A stretch of 11,316 nt of DNA from Pseudomonadota bacterium (GCA_023419055.1 JAEZYO010000049.1:1-11316); one strand, 5' to 3'; positions 1 to 6,694 are shown, numbered from the stretch's first letter. Translations and numbers: made by a program. The notes: generated by a model from the letters alone, not told the origin.

Positions 1-31
1 CCCCTCCTGTGTCGAAAGCAAGTGCGTCCGT

Positions 32-718
32 ATGCACCGTCGATCCCCACCGAGCCAGCTCCCTCACGGCGAGATGCGTGGCGTGGCGTCACGCCTGGAG
101 CGTTGCCTGGGCGAGTACCTGAGCCCGATCACGGCGAAATCCGTCCTGGTCTCCGTGTGCAGGAAGCTCGGCGTCCAGGCCACGGCGCTCGATACGTTGC
201 AGGAGAACGTGCTGATCACGGTGCTCGATCAGGCCCTCAATCTGTACCTCACGGGAGCGGAGCGACAGCAGGCGCTCGCGGGCGTTCGCGTCGCCCTCAA
301 GGCGCGGAGCCAGGCCCCGGAGCAAGCGACCGCCGTGGTGATAGCGCTCGTGAACGAAGCCGACGTGACGCTCGCGCGCGCGACGGCGTTGCGCGTGGCG
401 TTGGGCGCCGGGCTGGTCAGGCCGGACGCCGTCAAGGTGAGCACGGTTGTCTCGGAGCTTTCGCGCAACATCCTGCAGTACGCCGGGTCCGGTCAGGTCG
501 AGCTCAGGACGGTCTCTTCGCCGAACGCGGGCGTGGCGATCGTCGCGACCGATCGAGGGCCCGGCATCGCGAACATTCAGGAGATCCTGGACGGCAAGTA
601 CCGCTCGCGCACCGGCATGGGCGTCGGCCTGATCGGTAGCCGCCGCTTGATGGATCGGTTCGAGGTGGTCTCGGAGCGAGGCAAGGGAACCACCATCACG
701 GCCACGAAGTACGTTTGA
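32..718 (+). CDS. RsbT-like serine/threonine kinase (HATPase) with extra N-terminal domain
   Basis: A GHKL-type ATPase of the RsbT/RsbW switch-kinase class, expected to phosphorylate STAS-domain partners in the cytoplasm. Residues about 135-228 carry the ATP-binding signatures: N box SELSRNILQYAG (E142, N146), G1 box DRGPGI (174-179), the glycine-rich lid GMGVGLIGSRRLMD (195-208) and GKGTTI near the C-terminus. Residues about 20-95 form an additional, mostly helical domain that plain RsbT (about 133 aa) lacks; I cannot name it. The gene opens the switch block, 35 bases before the RsbS-like gene. A second, canonical RsbT is encoded three genes downstream, so this copy may be an output or alternative kinase rather than the core one (inference). 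ATG 32 has no clear Shine-Dalgarno sequence. ATG 74 is an alternative start that drops a basic, unconserved 14-residue leader. The operon promoter would lie upstream of the window. Confidence 0.85.
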   Translation: MHRRSPPSQLPHGEMRGVASRLERCLGEYLSPITAKSVLVSVCRKLGVQATALDTLQENVLITVLDQALNLYLTGAERQQALAGVRVALKARSQAPEQATAVVIALVNEADVTLARATALRVALGAGLVRPDAVKVSTVVSELSRNILQYAGSGQVELRTVSSPNAGVAIVATDRGPGIANIQEILDGKYRSRTGMGVGLIGSRRLMDRFEVVSERGKGTTITATKYV

Positions 719-753
719 TCGTCAGACGCCCGGCGGCGGGCGAAGGGAGCGTC

Positions 754-1182
754 GTGGAAGACGTTCGAATACAGAAACTCGAAGATCTCTTGCTGGTCAA
801 TGTGCCACCGGAGCTCACCGACAGCGACGTCCTTCGGCTGCGGCGGCAGACGCTCCAAGCGGTCAAGACCCACCGTTCTCGCTGGGTGCTGCTCGACTTC
901 GCAGAGGTCGACGTGTGCGACAGCTTCTTCGGTCGTTTCATCCACTCCATGACGGAGACGGTGCGCATGATGGGCGCCAGGGTAGTGGTATCCGCGCTCC
1001 AGGACGCGGTCGTGGAGACGCTCGTCGAGATGGGGTTCACGTTGCCGGGGGTGCACGCCGTGCTCGACCTGGATGACGCGCTGGCTCTCAGCCGGGACAC
1101 GACGGACACCGAAGAAGACGACGCCCTCGACGAGTGGCTCGAGAGCGAGATCGCGGGCGGCGGCTCGCCGGAGCGATCGTGA
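754..1182 (+). CDS. rsbS: RsbS-like STAS-domain antagonist (stressosome core)
   Basis: A single STAS domain of 142 aa from this start, the size and layout of RsbS, which with RsbR forms the stressosome core and holds RsbT. The phosphoacceptor motif is intact: EVDVCDSFFGR, with the serine at residue 57 in the position of Ser59 of Bacillus subtilis RsbS. The helix that follows (MMGARVVVSALQDAVVETL) also matches the RsbS pattern. After the STAS core comes an acidic tail (TEEDDALDEWLESE) not typical of RsbS. I chose GTG 754 because GAAGGGAG at 742-749 is a well-placed ribosome binding site. A TTG at 715 overlapping the previous stop would add 13 residues and cannot be excluded. The stop overlaps the start of the PAS-STAS gene (GTGA), so translation is probably coupled. 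Confidence 0.88.
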   Translation: MEDVRIQKLEDLLLVNVPPELTDSDVLRLRRQTLQAVKTHRSRWVLLDFAEVDVCDSFFGRFIHSMTETVRMMGARVVVSALQDAVVETLVEMGFTLPGVHAVLDLDDALALSRDTTDTEEDDALDEWLESEIAGGGSPERS

Positions 1183-1994
1183 GCGCAGCAGAGGCGGCGG
1201 CGTTTCGCGCGCTGGTGGACCGATCGTCGTGTCCGATGGCGATCCTCGATTGCGATGGGTACTTCATCTACGTCAACGGCGCGTTCGCCAGGTTGTTCGG
1301 CACCGAGACGACGCCCGATCTCTTTCCCGACGTGGACTCCGCCACGCTGCTCGCGCCCGAGGCGGGCTCCGAGCTCCGCTCCGACGTGCTCTCGGTCGCA
1401 GCGGCGTCGGGCTGGGAGGGCAGGCTGCGGCTTCTGCGCAAGGATCGGCTCGACGACGGGCTCTTCGTGAGGCTCTCGCCGGTTCGCGCTGGCTCACCCG
1501 ACGCCGAGAGCGCTCTGCTCGTGGCGGAGCTCGTGCCGGATCGCCTTGTCTCGGCCGCGCCGGTCGCGGCGCGAGCGCCCGCGCGGGACGAGGGTGACAT
1601 CCCCGTGCTTCCGGTCGCCACCCGAGTCATCGTGGTGCCGGTCATCGGGGAGCTCGCGTCGAGACGCTCGCAGCTCCTGTTGCGCCGGCTCCTCGCGAGC
1701 ATCAGCGAGCACCGGGCGAAGGTCGTGATCGTGGACGTGACGGGGCTCGTGAACGTGGACGAGCGCGCAGCGGACTACCTGGCCAAGGCGGTCTTGGCGG
1801 CCCGCCTGAAGGGCGCAAAGACCATCGTCTCCGGCGTCTCGCAGGAGACCGCCGAGGCCCTGACGGAGATCAACGCCGAGTGGGCGGAGATCACGACCGT
1901 GGGCCAGCTGGAGATGGGTCTCGCCATGGCGCTCCGGGACGTGTCGAAAACGGAGAGCCGTCGCCGAGCACCGGGGGCTCGTGGTGGCCGATGA
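1179..1994 (+). CDS. RsbR-like protein, PAS-STAS, with Glu at the usual phosphoacceptor site
   Basis: A 271-aa RsbR-type stressosome component. Residues about 8-115 resemble a PAS sensory domain (CPMAILDCDGYFIYVNGAFARLFG is the typical PAS start, read here in two parts: residues 18-30 and 31-41). A loose Ala/Arg/Pro-rich linker follows to about residue 138, then a STAS domain (about 143-255). The STAS core VVIVDVTGLVNVDERAADYL has Glu195 directly after the conserved Asp, where RsbR/RsbS proteins carry Thr or Ser. In the next helix, SQETAEAL has Ala227 where RsbR usually has Thr. Both usual phosphosites therefore seem lost, and the first is replaced by a phosphomimetic residue. The start is GTG 1179, with GGAG at 1170-1173 five bases upstream and a GTGA overlap with rsbS. 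The last 14 bases overlap the rsbT start. The PAS fold carries no visible Cys/His signature that would name a ligand. Confidence 0.85.
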   Translation: MSAAEAAAFRALVDRSSCPMAILDCDGYFIYVNGAFARLFGTETTPDLFPDVDSATLLAPEAGSELRSDVLSVAAASGWEGRLRLLRKDRLDDGLFVRLSPVRAGSPDAESALLVAELVPDRLVSAAPVAARAPARDEGDIPVLPVATRVIVVPVIGELASRRSQLLLRRLLASISEHRAKVVIVDVTGLVNVDERAADYLAKAVLAARLKGAKTIVSGVSQETAEALTEINAEWAEITTVGQLEMGLAMALRDVSKTESRRRAPGARGGR

Positions 1995-2406
1995 AGTGCG
2001 GGCCGAGGAATCTTGGGTCGTGGACTCGTCGGCCGTGGCGCTGGCAGTCCGGCAACGGGCGCGCGAGGTCGCGCTCGAGCTCGGGTTCGGCGCGAAGGCG
2101 AGCGAGGCCGTGACCATCGCCGTGTCGGAGCTCGCGAACAACATCGTCGATCACGCCGGTTCGGGTCACATCCTGATCCGAACCGTGCGGGACGAGGCGC
2201 GGATCTGCGTCGTGATCGTGGCGCGTGATCGCGGACCGGGCATCGCGGACATCGACTGGGCACTCACCGACGGGTGTTCCTCCGCCGGTGGTCTCGGCTG
2301 CGGGCTGCCCGCCGTGCGGCGCTTGATGGATGAATTTCGGATCGATTCCGTGGTCGGGCGAGGCACCGAGATCACGGTGAGGAAGTGGTTGGCAGGACCG
2401 ACGTAG
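1981..2406 (+). CDS. rsbT: RsbT-like serine/threonine kinase (canonical)
   Basis: A 141-aa GHKL kinase matching RsbT along its whole length. Motifs are ELGFGAKASEAVTIAVSEL (29-51), the N box SELANNIVDHAG with E50 and N54, G1 box DRGPGIADI (83-91), the RsbT-typical lid SSAGGLGCGLPAVRRLMDEF (100-119) and GRGTEITVRKWL at the end. In known stressosomes RsbT is held by RsbR/RsbS, phosphorylates both on stress, is released, and then activates a downstream partner such as RsbU in Bacillus. No RsbU is encoded here. The start is GTG 1981 or GTG 1984; a G-rich stretch at 1973-1977 gives better spacing to 1984. The gene overlaps the preceding PAS-STAS gene by about 14 bases, so coupled translation is likely. 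The identification is firm; the target is unknown. Confidence 0.92.
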   Translation: MVADEVRAEESWVVDSSAVALAVRQRAREVALELGFGAKASEAVTIAVSELANNIVDHAGSGHILIRTVRDEARICVVIVARDRGPGIADIDWALTDGCSSAGGLGCGLPAVRRLMDEFRIDSVVGRGTEITVRKWLAGPT

Positions 2407-2429
2407 CGGGACAACGGAGCCAAACGAAA

Positions 2430-3140
2430 ATGCAAGATCTCGAGAAGCGCATCGCGGACCTGGAGAAGGTGTTGAATCAGCTGTCGAACGGCCAGTTCGA
2501 CGCGTGTCACGAGCTCGAGGCGCGAGACGACGCGCTGGGCGGCGTCGAGAAGGCGCTCAACTACGTGCTGATGGACCTGCAGACGATGACGCTCGCGAGC
2601 CAGGAGCGTGAGGCGTTCCTCGAGCAGCAGCAGGAGGCGCTGCTCGAGAAGTCGCGAGTCATCGAGGAGCAGAAGGCGCAGGTCACCGACCAGGAGCGCG
2701 AGCTTCAGGTCAAGCTGAACATCATTCAACAACAGGCGGCCGCGATCGCCCAGCTGTCCACGCCGATCATGGAGATCTGGCAGGACGTGCTGCTCTTGCC
2801 GATCGTCGGGACGGTGGACACGCACCGCAGCGTCACCGTCAAGCGGACGTTGCTCCAGATGATCGGTCGGACCAGGGCGAAGTGCGTCATCCTGGACATC
2901 ACGGGCGTGGAGCTCGTCGACTCCGGGACGGCCAATCACTTGCTCAAGGTGGTGCGGGCATCCGGCTTGATGGGCGCTCATTGCGTCCTCACGGGGCTGA
3001 GTGATTCTGTCGCCGAAACGCTGGTCGACCTGGGTGTGGACCTCTCGGAGGTCGCGACCCTGGGCAGCCTGAGGGACGGCCTCCGCTACTGCCTCAAGTT
3101 CATTCGCGCCGCTTCCGACACGGCGGGCGCGCCTGCGTGA
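2430..3140 (+). CDS. RsbR-like protein, HAMP-like/coiled-coil plus STAS
   Basis: A 236-aa RsbR-type protein with no membrane segment. Residues about 11-52 read like a cytoplasmic HAMP unit (LNQLSNGQFD, then RDDALGGVEKALNYVLMDLQ). Residues about 55-108 are a Glu/Gln-rich coiled coil, an arrangement expected to pass a conformational signal to the STAS domain at about 112-230. The STAS phosphosite is intact: VELVDSG with Ser165, and the later helix SDSVAETL carries Thr197, probably equivalent to the second RsbRA site. This contrasts with the PAS-STAS paralogue two genes upstream. ATG 2430 is preferred because CGGAG at 2415-2419 lies ten bases upstream; a GTG at 2385 inside rsbT would add 15 unconserved residues. 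It follows rsbT by 23 bases. The STAS segment LPIVGTVD..R is typical of RsbR paralogues, and the domain calls are by pattern. Confidence 0.88.
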   Translation: MQDLEKRIADLEKVLNQLSNGQFDACHELEARDDALGGVEKALNYVLMDLQTMTLASQEREAFLEQQQEALLEKSRVIEEQKAQVTDQERELQVKLNIIQQQAAAIAQLSTPIMEIWQDVLLLPIVGTVDTHRSVTVKRTLLQMIGRTRAKCVILDITGVELVDSGTANHLLKVVRASGLMGAHCVLTGLSDSVAETLVDLGVDLSEVATLGSLRDGLRYCLKFIRAASDTAGAPA

Positions 3141-3144
3141 GCTC

Positions 3145-3165
3145 GAGCCCGGCGAGCCCGGGCTC
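3145..3165 (+). terminator. GC-rich hairpin after the second rsbR gene, no U-tract
   Basis: GAGCCCGG (3145-3152) pairs perfectly with CCGGGCTC (3158-3165) around a five-base loop, starting four bases after the TGA at 3138-3140. No run of T follows, so it is not a standard intrinsic terminator. It may be an attenuator or mRNA-stability element lowering expression of the two following genes, or a chance fold in GC-rich DNA. Confidence 0.35.
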
Positions 3166-3188
3166 CATTCTGGAGAGGGACTGACACA

Positions 3189-3932
3189 ATGGCCAATATC
3201 GCGAGCCTCGGTGACGACGGGTACAAACAGGTCGAACGGCAAGTCCAGCTGCTCGGGCGTGGCAAGTCCACGCTCGAAGCGGCCGCGAGGGCGTACTCCT
3301 CGCTCATCTACGAGCAGTTCGAAGAATCGGTGGTGCTCTCCAGGCTGTTCGCGACCGTGCCGCGGCGCGACCTACCGCCCGCGCGGTCGCAGTTCGTGCG
3401 CGCGCTCGCCGAGTCGGCCGGCGTCGCCAAGACCGTCGACGACGACACGCTGGTGCTGAGCCTGCTCGGGACTCGCGGCGTGGAAGCCGAGTGGTCGGAC
3501 GTGGCGAAATCCAAGGGTCACGTGGGGATCCCGCTCGCCTCTTCGGCTTTCGTATCGGCGATCCCCATGGTCTCGAGGCTGCTCCACCAGCTCGGCGCCG
3601 GCGTGGACTGGATCGACAAGAAGGACACGTCGATCGTCGCGCGCGCTCTCGGGCTCGTGGGAGGCTTGTTCTTCGTACAGGATGCCGCCAGCGAGGTCGA
3701 CGCCCAGGGCAGGAAGATCATCCCCGCTCAGGACTTCGTCTCGAAGTACGGGGTCAAGAGCGTTTTCGGCTTCGGCGGTGGCTACGCCGGAACGCAGACG
3801 TTCGTCATCTCCATCAACTTCTTGCGTGACCCCATCGACCGCCCGGTCGCCGAGCGCTTCCTCGGCCACGTCGATCGCTTCAAGGTCTCGACCGCCGACG
3901 TCGTGCGGAAGCGGGCCGTGTTCGACGTGTAG
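3189..3932 (+). CDS. Probable GAF-like sensory protein of the stressosome block
   Basis: A 247-aa soluble protein without signal peptide or membrane segment. The N-terminal 100 residues are helical and charged. The C-terminal half (about 150-235) has GGLFFVQDA, IPAQDFVSKYGVKSVFGFGG (179-198), YAGTQTFVISINFLRDPI (199-216) and a final helix. From memory this pattern resembles a GAF-like segment that recurs in bacterial sensor proteins near STAS and PAS signalling genes; I cannot give it a firm family name. There are no Cys pairs or catalytic motifs, so a binding or scaffold role seems more likely than an enzymatic one. Start ATG 3189 is supported by AGAGGGA at 3174-3180, eight bases upstream. 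Its place between an rsbR-like gene and rsbX, only 8 bases before the latter, suggests it senses a signal for the switch or partners it (inference). Confidence 0.7.
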   Translation: MANIASLGDDGYKQVERQVQLLGRGKSTLEAAARAYSSLIYEQFEESVVLSRLFATVPRRDLPPARSQFVRALAESAGVAKTVDDDTLVLSLLGTRGVEAEWSDVAKSKGHVGIPLASSAFVSAIPMVSRLLHQLGAGVDWIDKKDTSIVARALGLVGGLFFVQDAASEVDAQGRKIIPAQDFVSKYGVKSVFGFGGGYAGTQTFVISINFLRDPIDRPVAERFLGHVDRFKVSTADVVRKRAVFDV

Positions 3933-3940
3933 AGCCCAGA

Positions 3941-4531
3941 GTGGATAGCCGCTTCGAAATCGGCTCCGTGTGCCGCGCCTTGTCGCTCGCGGAGCCGTCG
4001 GGAGACGCCTGGACCGCGCTCTTTAGCGAATGCCTGACCATCGTCGCAGTCGACGGCGTAGGGCACGGCGCGCCGGCGCACGAGGCCGCTCTTGCTGCGA
4101 TCACCACGGCCCGCGCCTCGCTCGAGCGAGATCCGCTCGCCCCGCTCGACTCGGTCATGCACGCGTGCCACGCCGCGCTGCGCGGCACGCGCGGAGCCGC
4201 CGTGGGGCTCTGTCGCTTCGATCCAGCGCGCGCGAGCGCCTCGTACTGTGGCGTCGGCAACACGACCTTCTTGCGCCACCCCACGCGGAGCGGCACCGGG
4301 GTCTCGCTGCCCGGCATCGTGGGCTGGAAGATGCGGACGGTCCGCGTCTTCGACACGACGCTCGCTCCCGGCGATCTCTACGCCTTTCACTCCGACGGCA
4401 TCGCCTCGGGCTTCTCGCTCGAAAGTTACGCCAGATTGCCCGCGCAGCAGGCGGCGGAGCAGGTGCTGCGCGAGCACGGCAAGATCAGCGACGACGCGCT
4501 GATCGTGGTGGTGCGTTTTCGACCAGACTGA
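3941..4531 (+). CDS. rsbX: RsbX-like PP2C-family serine/threonine phosphatase
   Basis: A 196-aa PP2C/SpoIIE-type phosphatase, the same size as Bacillus RsbX, which removes phosphates from RsbS and RsbR to reset the stressosome. Visible motifs are the metal-binding VAVDGVGHG with Asp38, CGVGNTTFL (103-111), LAPGDLYAFHSDGI with Asp152, and the terminal DDALIVVVRF with Asp184/Asp185. These are the aspartates expected to hold the metal ions. There is no sensor domain attached, which favours RsbX over RsbU. The start is GTG 3941, eight bases after the previous stop, with a weak ribosome binding site, so coupling to the upstream gene is likely. It closes the switch block; the next gene, an acyltransferase, begins 66 bases later. 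Confidence 0.88.
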   Translation: MDSRFEIGSVCRALSLAEPSGDAWTALFSECLTIVAVDGVGHGAPAHEAALAAITTARASLERDPLAPLDSVMHACHAALRGTRGAAVGLCRFDPARASASYCGVGNTTFLRHPTRSGTGVSLPGIVGWKMRTVRVFDTTLAPGDLYAFHSDGIASGFSLESYARLPAQQAAEQVLREHGKISDDALIVVVRFRPD

Positions 4532-4597
4532 CTCCGCGCGCCGACTCCACGAGCTATCCTTACGTCCGGACCCGAGGGCGAGAGGTCAACGCATCCG

Positions 4598-5182
4598 ATG
4601 TCGACGCGGTTCCACCTCACGAGGAGTGTTGCTGCAAGCTTGCTGCGAGTGGCGGGCTGGCAACTGGCCGGCAAACCGCCGGACGTGCCGCGCTGTGTGG
4701 TCATCTTCGCCCCCCACACCTCCAATTGGGACTTCGTGCTGTTGCTCCTGGCGCGCTCCGCGTTCGGACTCCGCGTGAACTACCTCGCCAAGCACACGCT
4801 GTTCCGCTTTCCGTACGCCTGGTTCTTCCGCCTGACTGGCGGCATCCCGGTCGACCGCTCCGAGCACCACCACGTCGTAGCGAGCATGGCCCGGCGCTTT
4901 ACCGAGCGACCCGTGCTCTGGCTGGCTATCGCCCCGGAGGGTACACGGGCCAGGGCGGACCACTGGCGAAGCGGCTTCTACCGCATCGCGCTCGCCGCGC
5001 ACGTACCGGTGTTGTGCGCGTTCCTCGACAGCAGGCGCAAGCAGTGCGGGCTCGGCGATCTCATCGAGCTCACGGGCGACGTCGCAGCCGATCTCGGCCG
5101 GATCCGCGACTTCTACGCGGACAAGGAAGGCATACGCCCCGAGCTCGCGAGCGAGATCCGGTTCGTGACCGCGACAGAGTGA
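4598..5182 (+). CDS. PlsC-like 1-acyl-glycerol-3-phosphate acyltransferase family protein
   Basis: A 194-aa acyltransferase of the PlsC/LPLAT superfamily, which transfers acyl chains to lysophospholipid-like substrates at the membrane. The catalytic H-x4-D motif is seen as HTSNWD (His40, Asp45), the second block as GGIPVDRS (81-88) with a conserved Arg, and the third as APEGTR (112-117). The region at residues 46-58 is hydrophobic and could sit in the membrane. It is somewhat shorter than typical PlsC (about 240 aa) and resembles the short acyltransferases often annotated only at family level, so the true acceptor is unknown. The start is ATG 4598, with AGAGG at 4581-4585 at long spacing. It lies 66 bases after rsbX on the same strand and could be read through from it, but nothing in the sequence ties it functionally to the stressosome. 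Confidence 0.85.
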   Translation: MSTRFHLTRSVAASLLRVAGWQLAGKPPDVPRCVVIFAPHTSNWDFVLLLLARSAFGLRVNYLAKHTLFRFPYAWFFRLTGGIPVDRSEHHHVVASMARRFTERPVLWLAIAPEGTRARADHWRSGFYRIALAAHVPVLCAFLDSRRKQCGLGDLIELTGDVAADLGRIRDFYADKEGIRPELASEIRFVTATE

Positions 5183-5244
5183 GCTCTCGGTGCCGCGCCC
5201 TCGTGTCGTTGACCGCGCCGCGTGCCGCGAATACCGTGCTCTAG

Positions 5245-5643
5245 ATGCGTGGGTTCCAATGGGTCTTGTCGCTGGTCGCAGGTCTCGCAGTCGCGTGCTC
5301 TGACGACGGCGGAGGTTCCGGCAGCAAGGGGCCTCAGGATGTTGGCGGGTCGTGGTGCGGTACGGAGGTCGCTACCGCTTCGGATTGTGTCGACGACGAG
5401 GTGATGTTCCTGGAGCTCGAGCAGGACGGGTCCACGGTCGCTGGGCAGTACTGCGAGAGCTTCGGGGACGACGACTGTCACGCGCTGACCGGCCGCGTCG
5501 AAGGAAGCCAGCTGACGTTCGAGTACCATTTCTCGTCCTACACCGTGACGGCCACGCTCGAGATCGGCTCGACCTTGAAGGGCACCTTCTTCTCGACGAA
5601 GTGCGGCTGCGAGGTCCCGGTCGAACTCTTCGGCGTTCCCTGA
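5245..5643 (+). CDS. Small predicted lipoprotein
   Basis: A 132-aa protein with a lipoprotein signal peptide: MRGFQWVLSLVAGLAVAC, lipobox AVAC with the lipidated Cys at residue 18. A flexible Ser/Gly/Asp linker (SDDGGGSGSKG) of the type common in myxobacterial lipoproteins follows. The mature part has alternating beta-like stretches (FLELEQDGSTVAGQY, LTFEYHFSSYTVTATLEI) and several cysteines, including C-x-C near residue 123, so disulfides in the periplasm or at the cell surface are plausible. It resembles small beta-barrel or lipocalin-like lipoproteins in general shape only; I do not recognise a family. Asp-Asp after the Cys may affect sorting to the outer membrane. It starts 62 bases after the acyltransferase stop with no clear ribosome binding site. 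Confidence 0.75.
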   Translation: MRGFQWVLSLVAGLAVACSDDGGGSGSKGPQDVGGSWCGTEVATASDCVDDEVMFLELEQDGSTVAGQYCESFGDDDCHALTGRVEGSQLTFEYHFSSYTVTATLEIGSTLKGTFFSTKCGCEVPVELFGVP

Positions 5644-5703
5644 GCCGCACGCCCTCAGTCACGGCCATACGCGCGCGCGGAACGCCCTGCTGAAGCCAGC
5701 CGC

Positions 5704-5721
5704 GGTCACTTTTTCGTGACC
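5704..5721. repeat. Short inverted repeat with T-rich loop
   Basis: GGTCAC (5704-5709) and GTGACC (5716-5721) form a six-base-pair stem around the loop TTTTTC, about 60 bases after the lipoprotein stop. It could be an operator-like palindrome or a weak hairpin ending the lipoprotein transcript. The right arm contains the GTG that opens the doubtful 64-aa ORF. No T-run follows on the plus strand. Confidence 0.3.
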
Positions 5722-5910
5722 TTGATCTTCGATACCAGCGTTCAATCTGCGTGCGAGCTGCTCGCGAGGAACCATCCAGTCCAGCGCATGCTCGCGTATA
5801 CAGGCCATAGTCCCACGAACCGCGACTACGAGGCCACCGTCCGCGAGCTCGATGACGCCATCACGACCCCGCCAGTCGCAACCATCCTCGGGATCGCGTC
5901 CAAGGTATAA
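5716..5910 (+). CDS. Hypothetical small protein, doubtful
   Basis: A 64-aa open frame starting at GTG and ending at TAA 5908-5910. Third codon positions are mostly G or C (roughly three quarters by hand count), which is compatible with coding in this genome. There is no convincing ribosome binding site, the start lies in the arm of an inverted repeat, and I recognise no family. The sequence (LIFDTSVQSACELLARN, ELDDAITTPP) could be a small soluble protein or the remnant of a longer gene. Nothing around it suggests a role. Confidence 0.25.
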   Translation: MTLIFDTSVQSACELLARNHPVQRMLAYTGHSPTNRDYEATVRELDDAITTPPVATILGIASKV

Positions 5911-6147
5911 TTCAGTCTTGTTTGCGGAATTCGAGTCCGCTCATGTCAATGTCGTTCAACTGGCCCGTGCGATGCGATGACCAGATGAAGCGTACTTCGC
6001 ACTGCCACGCAGTCAGGCTAGTTTCGTAGCACCGTTCCTGAGAGCCGAGCCACCGACATGTCGCAGTTGGCGAGCAAAGAGGTTTCCGCCGAGCGGGGCG
6101 ACGCGGCGACGCTCGAAGCTGGCGCCGCTGAGTGGCGGGCCGGCGCG
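5911..6147. other. Intergenic gap where plus- and minus-strand genes converge
   Basis: About 240 bases between the last plus-strand ORF and the end of the first minus-strand gene. I see no strong bidirectional terminator. There is a weak stem, CGAGCG (6090-6095) with CGCTCG (6110-6115), across a 14-base loop. A 35-codon frame at 6058-6165 has no support as a gene. Base composition is less GC-rich here than in the stressosome block. Confidence 0.5.
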
Positions 6148-6432
6148 CTAGTGAACGTGGCCTAGTTCCCAGATCGAGTGACCGTGCGGCACCAGGTCCG
6201 CGGCGATACCCGGGCGAGGAGGCTCACCAAGGTGTGCTCCCCAGATCGGCAGGGCACAGACGACGGCGGTCATGACAAGGACCGTGATCGCGGCAATGAA
6301 TTGCCATCGAGCTATCTCGTGGCGACGACGCAACGACGGAAGCGACGACACCTGAAGCGCAACTGACGTGGCCGCGAGAGGCCAAGCGATGGCGGGAACA
6401 GGGAGCAGCCAAGCCACCATCAGGAGGCCCAC
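6148..6432 (-). CDS. Small membrane protein with two TM segments and His-rich C-terminus
   Basis: A 94-aa protein starting at GTG 6432 (or ATG 6420). It has two clear hydrophobic segments: residues about 2-27 (LLMVAWLLPVPAIAWPLAAT) and about 45-65 (FIAAITVLVMTAVVCALPIW), joined by a basic loop (SLRRRHEIARWQ) expected in the cytoplasm. The tail GEPPRPGIAADLVPHGHSIW ends in ELGHVH and is rich in histidine; it could bind a metal, but that is a guess. The hydrophobic pattern and the orderly frame make it more likely real than the overlapping frames. An in-frame stop lies at 6457-6459, so the protein cannot extend much further upstream. I do not recognise the family. It may be the 3' part of an older, longer gene, because about 430 bases upstream hold no convincing gene. 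Confidence 0.55.
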   Translation of the reverse strand: MGLLMVAWLLPVPAIAWPLAATSVALQVSSLPSLRRRHEIARWQFIAAITVLVMTAVVCALPIWGAHLGEPPRPGIAADLVPHGHSIWELGHVH

Positions 6433-6694
6433 ACCGAACCTGAGCGCTTCACGTCGTCAGCCAACGTACCAGGTCTTGGTGCGTCGGCCGAGCGAAGGTG
6501 AGCACCGCTCCTCGGAGTCACCTCCACGTGCCTCGAGAGCGGACGAACGGTAACGAATTCGGTAGCCCGCCGCCGACTGCAGCGGATCCATCCACGCCTG
6601 GTGCCGTACTACTCGTGGAGTCCCTCCCGCGCCGGGCGTGCCGCGCGATCCAGCTCCTCCTTCTGCACCGGAGTTGCGACTTTGCAGCTGCGGC

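Noticed and set aside
2166..3242. 358-codon minus-strand open frame opposite rsbT and the second rsbR
   Set aside because: Leu/Arg/Asp-rich mirror of the coiled-coil gene; no family resemblance.
4030..5244. 404-codon plus-strand open frame across rsbX and the acyltransferase
   Set aside because: Arg-rich translation with no domain; it overlaps two genes with clear motifs in another frame. It is a GC-driven shadow.
5644..5715. Intrinsic terminator after the lipoprotein gene
   Set aside because: The nearby inverted repeat has its T-run in the loop, not after the stem, so it was listed only as a repeat.
6058..6165. 35-codon plus-strand frame with ATG start
   Set aside because: Too short, no ribosome binding site, and it overlaps the end of the minus-strand membrane protein.
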